Assembly (NCBI GenBank): GCA_002205965.3
Contig: NADL03000010.1
Span: 434,001-498,000 of the forward strand
Direction of reading: 5' to 3'
DNA from: Kappaphycus alvarezii
Lineage: Eukaryota; Rhodophyta; Florideophyceae; Gigartinales; Solieriaceae
DNA length: 64,000 nucleotides
The translations under genes and the position numbers were made by a program. The notes beneath the pieces are model-generated. The model worked only from the letters and a program-made list of their open reading frames with translations, did not search any database and was not told the DNA's origin. Within the stretch, counting starts at the first letter, position 1. Each line of letters opens with the position of its first letter. Shown piece after piece: positions 57,466-64,000 of the stretch.

Positions 57466-58935
57466 CTACATGTCTGAAGTTGCTATTTGAGGAAAGCCTT
57501 GCACTTCACGGAAGGGGGAAAAGGCACGCGCCGTTACTTTTCGGCACTATTCCTGGAGAATCTCCGACATTTGCGACATACACTCCTCGCCTTTTCTCGT
57601 TCTCCAAGTTTGCCCATGTATAGCTGCTTCTCGTAGGCTTGTTATTTTTTCTTGCCTGATCTTCTCGCGCGCTTCTTTCTTCTTCATCTCGAACTACTCC
57701 TTCTGTAGTGCAACTTTAGTCTTGAGAACATCAACCTCCGATTCCTTCAAATTCAAAGAACGTTCGCGAAGGGCGAAATCTTTCCTTTTAGAACAATTCT
57801 GCTTTCTTGATACAGACATCTTCCCCGCGATAGACTACTCCTGGTCTAAGACTTTGCGCTGATGAGCCATTTTTCACATGTTGCCCGAGTCATCTCCCGC
57901 TGAGCATTGTGAATTTCATTCAGGCTATCGTCCAGTTGCCTTACTGGTCTAACGCGGTCACTTATTTTCCGAGGCTTTCCACTATCTTGGTACTTGTTCT
58001 CATCAGCAAAAGCCTCTTCCCGTTATCTTTGTCAGGTTCCACGGTGATCACTGCCGCACACTTGGCGCCTGTGCCAACTCGCTTGTCCCTCCACTTGTCT
58101 TATCCCTCCACAAATTCCCTAGTGGCACGATTCGGTGTATGTTTCAGCGGTATAATCTCCATATTATAGAGATCCCCTTCGCTGTCTGAAATTTGGAAGG
58201 GTTCCAGAACGATTTCCCCTGAGGGAAAGAGGCATTCTATTTCCTTACTGCTTCCTGCACCATTATTGGGGGGCTGATTGTCTGAACGGCCGGTCAGTTG
58301 CGTCCCGGGAATTGGATTTAGAGCTCCACCGGAGCCAGAATCTTCAATTTTGAGCTCAGACTACAATTTGCTGCTCTGCCAAATTAATGGAGGTGAAAAA
58401 TCGGTTTTGTCTGATGGAAAGCGATGACAGGCCTGGAAATGGATTAATTCGCGCGTAATATAATATGGAAAAGACTCTCCTTCCCCACTTCCAGTCACGC
58501 TCCTGAGCTGGAGCATTTTTCAAACAACTGTTTGTAGCGCCTACAAAAATATTGAAGCTTTGAGGTCACTTGCGAAGAATGAACTTGTACTGTGTCATCG
58601 CCTCTTTTCTTGCATAACTCACGATTCAAGTACTTCTCAGCCATCCTCCGAACGACCCCTTGGAGACCCCTTGTAGTGGTAGTGGTGCAATTCCAATATT
58701 CTATCAACAGCTGCTCATATTATACAGTCCATTTGTAAAGATATTTTGGGAGACGTTCAAATCCACTCTCCTTGCCAGACATAGATAGCTTTCTACGGCG
58801 ACTACTCCTGTTCGAAGCTTTCCTTATGACTGAAGTGTTCTTCGGTGAATCCTGTTCAAGGGGAGGTGAAACTGAGGGACCTGCAACTGCACCCACAACA
58901 GCATTGTTTTGTGGAGTAATTGGAGAGATGGTCAT
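57466..58935 (-). pseudogene. Myb/SANT-like DNA-binding protein with coiled coil (Harbinger ORF2 type)
   Basis: It starts at ATG 58933-58935 (MTISPITPQNNAVVG), followed by a Ser/Arg-rich linker. A Myb/trihelix-like domain: YLYKWTV, TAA (58720-58722), YEQLLIEYWN, RGLQGVVRRMAEKYLNRELC and SSQVTSKLQYFCRRYKQLFE. The middle has HRFPSDKTDFSPPLIWQSSK, TAG (58361-58363), SELKIEDSGSGG, then TREFVEG, TAA (58100-58102), DKWRDKRVGTGAK. The C-terminal coiled coil, in one frame from about 57850 to 57466: SIAGKMSVSRKQN, LKESEVDVLKTKVALQKE, TAG (57694-57696), FEMKKKEAREKIRQEK. Further TAGs are at 57835-57837 and 57547-57549. Harbinger elements often carry such a Myb-like partner that helps the transposase reach DNA (family knowledge). 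Two frame changes are needed. All in-frame stops I see are TAA or TAG. Confidence 0.6.
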
Positions 58936-59988
58936 GTTTCCTGCCTTGCTGATTTTCTTGAAGAGGTCTTGACTCCGACATTCAGTGGCTCAGAAAGAAC
59001 ATTGGCATCCTCCGAATCTTTTTACTCTCTCCTCTATACACTTCTCGAACCACGGAAAATAGCGGTCGGCAGCCTTCTGATGGTTCGTTGTCCCATTGTT
59101 AGATCGGACGGCGTTTGGGATGACGGCAATCATGAGGAGCGAGATCGGGGGTCCACAATGAAAACAGCGCCGTTTGGAGGTCGAGGTAAAATGGAAACGG
59201 CGGTAGTCGTCTTATGGGAATAAGGCGGATTCGGTGACAGTGTATTCTTTGCATTACGACCCTCAGAGTTGGGGTTTCCGCGTGACGAAGTGTCAATCGG
59301 ACTTTGTTTGTTGGGGCAGTGGAACATCTCGATCGTTTGACGTGATTAACTGCCGCGTGTCGACCTGTTAATGGCTGCTGAAGAAGTGGTTACAGTCCCC
59401 GGAGAATATGTAAGACATCCTCTCTAAGGTTTAAATACCCTCATGAAGATATCTCTGCTCTTTCTGTTCCAAAAATTCAAGCTTCCACCACGAATGTAAA
59501 GCAGCATGCTCTCTTAATCTCAATCGCCCGTCTACACAATTCTAATTGACCTGATTAATTGCCCTAATTGGCGTGCTCGTTGCTCCTTAACCCCTTTACT
59601 TTTTACAGATGCTTGATCTTCATGCGGTTTTGGTGTGCCAAGTAACTGGGGTTTCGGTATCGGTAGTCCTCCATTTCAAGTGGGGGAACAGGGCGTTGTG
59701 GACGTTCTTGGGATCAAAATAAGAGAGCAGTTCCCGCGAAGTTAGAGCTGTTGATCAGCGCCAAAGTATTTTCGTAGAGCGAACTCTGCATACCAAACCC
59801 TTTCAAGCTCAAATGTTGTCGGATTTTCCGTGTGATCGAGTAAACTGATAAATCGAGGAGAGATCATGACCACGCTCAGGCCTAGCTTGGTAGAATGTCA
59901 CGAATGCTGCATGCAGCGAATTCGGCCTCCAGACACAGCGCAAAGCCTGTCTGAATCCAAGCCTTCCTAAACAGCCCCACAAGAAGGG
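58936..59988. other. Upstream flank of the Myb-like gene; no clear gene
   Basis: Minus-strand frames at 59130-59327 (MFHCPNKQSPIDTSSRGN) may extend the Myb-like protein N-terminally. The rest is unassigned. Confidence 0.35.
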
Positions 59989-60303
59989 TTGGTTGATTCT
60001 AAATTCCCTGACTTGGTTCTAAATGAACGAGTCAGGAGCTCCGCTCCCTGCGTTTACGGAGCAGATCACAGTGGAGCCAGGAAGCGACTGAGTCCAATCA
60101 TCTGGGCCTTACAGTCCACGTGTACTTTCTTTGAACGATTCTTGACACACCCACCTGAGACAGCCTGCCATGCCCATCTAACCAATCATGTGCTGAGAAA
60201 AAAGCTAAGCACTTCTTGGCTCGCCATGCGCCGTGGCATGAATACCACTATTGTGATGTGTGTGATACTGTACCGGAGGTGTCAGGCACCACTCAACAAC
60301 TAA
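59989..60303 (+). CDS. Hypothetical protein fragment
   Basis: A 104-codon uninterrupted frame (SAPCVYGADHSGARKRLSPI, then ACHAHLTNHVLRKKLSTSWL) ending TAA. The composition is protein-like. No family recognised; perhaps a transposase piece. Confidence 0.25.
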   Translation: MVDSKFPDLVLNERVRSSAPCVYGADHSGARKRLSPIIWALQSTCTFFERFLTHPPETACHAHLTNHVLRKKLSTSWLAMRRGMNTTIVMCVILYRRCQAPLNN

Positions 60304-60360
60304 AAATTCTACAATTGTTGAGACCGCCAAGGTTGTCTACAACCAGAGCGTTGGGATGAG

Positions 60361-60822
60361 GTGCTGAGTTCGCCGTCGATTCAGCTACCAATTACCGTCC
60401 TCCTATTCCTAAGGCAGCAACCAAACCATATTTCGGCCTCGCTGTCTCTTCGCCGCTTGCCCGCTGTTCCACTAAAAGCAATAGACGACATCCTTGTTTT
60501 AGAGCCCCAGCACGGAGTGGACCACCGTTGTCTAAAGTCTTCACTTCCCCCGGACATTTTTAGAACATACCAGAGGATAGCCGACCCGTACCTTTCAAAT
60601 ATTAAAAAACCAAAACTGTTTTTCGTTTACATTCCTGGTCGGCCAATGTTAAGCTCAAATCAACGCAGACAAGTGCTGAGACATCCTTTCTCCCGGGGAA
60701 CTAGCAGATTAATCGCCCTTCCGTTTCTACTAGGCCTCCCTCAGCTCACTGCAGCCTCCAATACTGGGGGCTTGGCAGCAGTCCCAAAACTCCCGACCTG
60801 GTTTCCCAAGTCAAGATTTTGA
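60361..60822 (+). CDS. Hypothetical protein fragment
   Basis: A 153-codon uninterrupted frame containing AIDDILVLEPQHGVDHRCLK, IFRTYQRIADPYLSNIKKPK and LFFVYIPGRPMLSSNQRRQV, ending TGA. No membrane span or known motif. It opens at a non-ATG codon, so it may be an exon. The function is unknown. Confidence 0.3.
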   Translation: MLSSPSIQLPITVLLFLRQQPNHISASLSLRRLPAVPLKAIDDILVLEPQHGVDHRCLKSSLPPDIFRTYQRIADPYLSNIKKPKLFFVYIPGRPMLSSNQRRQVLRHPFSRGTSRLIALPFLLGLPQLTAASNTGGLAAVPKLPTWFPKSRF

Positions 60823-62580
60823 CAGACTGCCCCCGCACTTTTCTCGTTTACCTTTTTTAATGCAACTGTAGACTCTGAACAAACTCAAATTTCTCCCATT
60901 AATATTATCTGGGCTTTTAGTGGACCAAACTCCCGACTGAGTTCCATAGAAATTGCTGGGGGTGTTCGAGTTGAATATTATTTCATTGTAATTTCTTTTG
61001 TGTTGAGGGGAAAGGTTTGGGTGTTTTACTCTTGGAAGATACCTCCAATCTATTCCATGGTATTCCAGACAACCACAATCGACTCAAAAATGTATGGCGA
61101 CAGAGCGGCTAGGCATAAAATGTTGTCAAACTTTCCCCGAGCCATTTGCAGAAAAATGACCCCCATCTTGCTGCTTACCATTTTCCCGTACAGTTTTTGT
61201 GTATGCAACTATATGAGAATTGATATGGACTCTGTGTCAACTGAAGTATGTGTTTGTTGACTCTCCTTGTAACGCAGTGTCTTAAATTCAGTTCAAGGCG
61301 TGTAACCAAGTGTGATTAACAAATCCGATGAAATGCTTTCCACTGGGAGTTGTTCCATTTTTGCTTGTTTTGCGATCAAATCGATCCAAGGTTTATTCAC
61401 GAAATGTGCCAAACTTGCCATCAGAAGAATCTAACTTGTGAGCGGGATATCTTTAAGTTTTAATGATGCTCGGTCGGAAAGACTTGAACGATTCTGCGGG
61501 GGCTGCGGGGGCTGTTTTTTCCGATTCATGGATAAACTTGATGAGCCGCTCTGTTGGTTGTGAAATAAAGCAAAATTGGGCCTCAAAGGAGTACAGGAAT
61601 TTGGGTGAGTAGGGATACGACGGGATCTACAGGGCCATTGACTGCTTGTGCAGGATATCTAAATGCAAATCGGTGAGACGACACTTGAGAACAAAGACTA
61701 GATCGGGATCTGTCCTTGGAGAAATATATGAGCGCGCGTAAATCCCGCACAGAGAAAGGTGTGTTCTACAGATGAGTTTGGCGGAGACGCCAAAGCGGTC
61801 CCGACAGAAGCCGCGGCGAACTTGTGTTTATGGTTTGCAAGGCAGGGATTGTCATGCATTTTGCGAATTTTGGGTTGAGTAATGCAGGAGGCCAGAATTG
61901 TAGCAGTGGGCAAAGAAACAAGGTTAGTGCGGGAAGACCTGGGCGTACACCTCGGCCGTGGAATGCAATATGTAGCACTCAAGCGGGGCGAATATTTTCG
62001 ATATTGTGGGATGAGTGACAAAATGGCACGATACGCAGCGTGGTGCAGTAGATCGCGGTCTATATCCGATGATAATGTATGATCAGCTGTTGCGATTTGC
62101 AATAGGGGGAAAAAATGGGTGGTTTACGGATTAGGGATGCTGGACAGCTATTTTCCGAAGGCTACCTAGCTAGGGGGGGGGACAAGTCTGTGTATCACAG
62201 AGTCTGAAAATGAGGCCGAGTGATAAGGAAGGACCTCACAGGGCTGGTGTGAGGCCAGGAATAGTGATGAGTTTGACGGGAGTTTGCTTGTGCATCGCGA
62301 TATGTATGACGGCGGGAATTTAGCTTGCGGACCGTGGCGCGCAGTGTTTTCAGGGAACGATCTGTTGGGCGAATGCGGGGGTAGACTCTGTGCGATGGGA
62401 GTTGGTGGTTGGTGTGGGGGTTTTGATGATGAAGGTTTTGGAGATGGCCCAATGGTGGGCTGTTAACGGGTTTCCAATGTGGTGTCAACAACAGCACTTT
62501 CGGGGCACACGGCAGATGTGGCAATCAAACGGATACTGCGCTGGATTGAGTACAGTAGCGAGGTGAGGATGTTGCGGTAA
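60823..62580. other. No recognised gene; dispersed repeat at its left
   Basis: Contains the third-site copy of the 27.4-kb repeat (61007-61107). Frames at 61000-61260 (+), 61698-62102 (-) and 62195-62524 (-) lack motifs. Confidence 0.35.
61007..61107 (+). repeat. Dispersed repeat, copy 3
   Basis: Contains ggaaaggtttgggtgt, ttttactcttggaagatacc and ccagacaaccacaatcgact. Its left half matches 28935-28970 and its whole length matches 27391-27487. Confidence 0.55.
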
Positions 62581-62770
62581 TACCAGTACTGTACTGTACT
62601 GTACTGTACAGTATCAATTGAAATGTACAGTATGTAAACGGGTGTTTCGAGGTACAGCAGTGGACAGTACAGTGGTTAGAGAATGGTCTAAATTACAGAA
62701 AGGAAGTGTCGAGATCAACCAAGCTTTATACTGTAACCTTCCATAACCTCTACCTACAGTACAGTATCTT
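62581..62770. repeat. GTACT/TACAGTA simple-repeat cluster
   Basis: Four tandem tactg units (tactgtactgtactgtac) near 62586-62606 lead into several TACAGTA words up to 62767. The tract is partly self-complementary. Confidence 0.7.
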
Positions 62771-62949
62771 TAAATTTACCGAATTTTATTAAAAATTCAT
62801 GCCAATTTTTCAATTCAAACAATTCATCGGACAATAAAAATTCATACAGAAAATAGGATTTGTCCAACTGTCACAAGGCAATTGTCCGCACCACTCGCAC
62901 GTTTTCAACAGCAACCAAATCCTCTACTGTAGATCATCGACAAATCCCG

Positions 62950-63480
62950 CATGCCGGTTGTTCACCGTTTATTCGTCTCTCCTCGCCACGTCACAGTCGT
63001 CATCGGCATCGTCACCAATCCCCCCGCCACTCTTCCTCCCCCCCCCCCCGATACCTTTTCAACTTTTACCTTTCACATTCATTCAAACCCTCCTTCCTTC
63101 CCCTTCACTCCCCCGACCAAACCCTTACCCTTCCCCATTCCCTCCCGCTCACCCAAACAACTTTCCCCCAATGGGCAACTACTCCCCACCCCTCAAGAAA
63201 TGACCCTTCCCTCCCTTGACATCGCCTTTGGTCCCTCCGAACCCCTCCCCACTCAACCCGCATTCACCAGTGACTCCCCTCTCCATCCCTCTTTCCCCTC
63301 CCCCCTTCTCTTCATCTCCCTCCCCGCCTCCATCCCAACCCCCAAAACTCCCATTTCAACACTGACTATCCCAAATCCTCATCCTCATCCCAGCCCCAGT
63401 CCTCTGCTCCCCCCCTCACCCTCCCAACCCCAATCGTCGCTCCCCTTCAGTCGAGCTCGTCGATCTCACCACCCCGCCCC
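62950..63480 (+). repeat. C-rich, pyrimidine-biased tract
   Basis: Long runs of C and CCCTTCC-type words, including a run of at least ten C at about 63041-63050. The plus-strand frame gives Pro/Ser/Leu-rich text. It may be the low-complexity N-terminal part of a gene running off the window. Confidence 0.55.
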
Positions 63481-63599
63481 ATTACAAACCCACCCGTTCC
63501 GTCGGCACCTCCCTCCTTCGCTACTCAAACCCATTTCAACCAACAGGCGCCGTCAAACACATCGCCCCTCCTCCTCATCTACCCCACATCTCCCCGACA

Positions 63600-64000
63600 C
63601 ACGCTTCGCCCCTCCGCCATCCCTGTCGTCACCGACGAAAATCCACACCCACTGCCACCTGATCCCTCTGCTTTCGACAAACCACAATTCGTGTCTACCT
63701 TGTCCACTTGGACTCAAGCTACTGGGACATCACTCGTGGCTCACAACGTCGCCTTGGCCGCAACGCAATGATCGGTCGGTTGTTCCTATGGATCCGCCAC
63801 TTGAAATACAAACGTGGATACCAACATCACAAGTTGTCGTCCTCGTGCGGGCGAAAGTCGGAGCGGCCCATGAGGATAACATACACAATCTACATCGTGC
63901 TGATGATCAAGGTAGGCAACAAGAGCATTTTGACGCTCACGGTCAAGCGGACGAGTACAGCATTGGTGCAAACCTTGCTGTCGATAGAGACGGCAGGTGT
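63600..64000 (+). other. Possible partial gene at the window edge
   Basis: After the C-rich tract, plus-strand frames read PQFVSTLSTWTQATGTSLVA, then PMDPPLEIQTWIPTSQVVVL and AAHEDNIHNLHRADDQGRQQ with a frame change near 63775. Protein-like but unassigned; truncated by the window end. Confidence 0.25.

Noticed and set aside
5060..58935. Reassignment of TAA/TAG to glutamine (altered nuclear code)
   Set aside because: The element genes suggest it strongly, but the kinase gene uses only CAA/CAG for about two dozen Gln, and one element TAG replaces a conserved Tyr. C-to-T decay of repeats is simpler.
1..64000. CRISPR array, rRNA operon or bacterial operon
   Set aside because: No regularly spaced direct repeats, rRNA motifs or tight gene strings; the gene content is eukaryotic transposons and an intron-bearing kinase.

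Overview
The window looks like eukaryotic nuclear DNA dominated by transposable elements. It shows GT-AG splice sites, a multidomain phosphoinositide-kinase gene, LTR retrotransposons (Ty3/gypsy and Ty1/copia), an RT-type retroelement and several Harbinger and pogo-like DNA transposons. No operons, tRNA or rRNA genes, or CRISPR arrays were seen. From memory, the Harbinger and DDE proteins resemble families in oomycetes, fungi and algae, and one copia RT resembles fungal copia. The taxon stays open (fungus, stramenopile or alga), since no database search was possible.

Layout. 1-3 kb: a decayed pogo/Tc1-mariner-like element with short terminal inverted repeats. 3-4.8 kb: unassigned coding-like fragments. 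4835-21168: a tandem gypsy array, LTR-internal-LTR-internal-LTR, period about 8.05 kb. Each internal part carries gag, pol (protease, RT, RNase H, integrase) and then an unusually long extra coding block ending in a coiled-coil frame. The middle LTR is a mosaic of the two outer ones, as expected from LTR-LTR unequal recombination. 22.7-25.1 kb: the only convincing host gene, a minus-strand protein with a DEP domain followed by a PI3K/PI4K-type catalytic domain and one visible intron. 29.1-30.4 kb: a Harbinger transposase. 31.0-31.9 kb: the C-terminal part of an RT-type element. 33.4 and 35.8 kb: two related sequences sharing a possible splice donor. 41.9-46.8 kb: copia remnants, one with its integrase deleted. 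50.1-50.8 kb: a second Harbinger-type N-terminus. 54.4-55.9 kb: a near-complete HARBI1-like transposase facing, convergently, a Myb/SANT plus coiled-coil gene at 57.5-58.9 kb, probably the two-gene set of one Harbinger element. The rest is intergenic, with simple repeats, inverted repeats and G/C-rich tracts.

Two properties affect every call. (1) The two gypsy copies differ mostly by single-base indels, often complementary (each copy repairs the other), and homologous proteins elsewhere also need frame changes. Many frameshifts may therefore be sequence error. (2) In-frame stops inside element genes are mostly TAG/TAA at places where Gln is a natural residue. The host kinase uses only CAA/CAG for about two dozen Gln. 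This suggests C-to-T decay at CpA (RIP-like) in the elements and argues against a changed genetic code.
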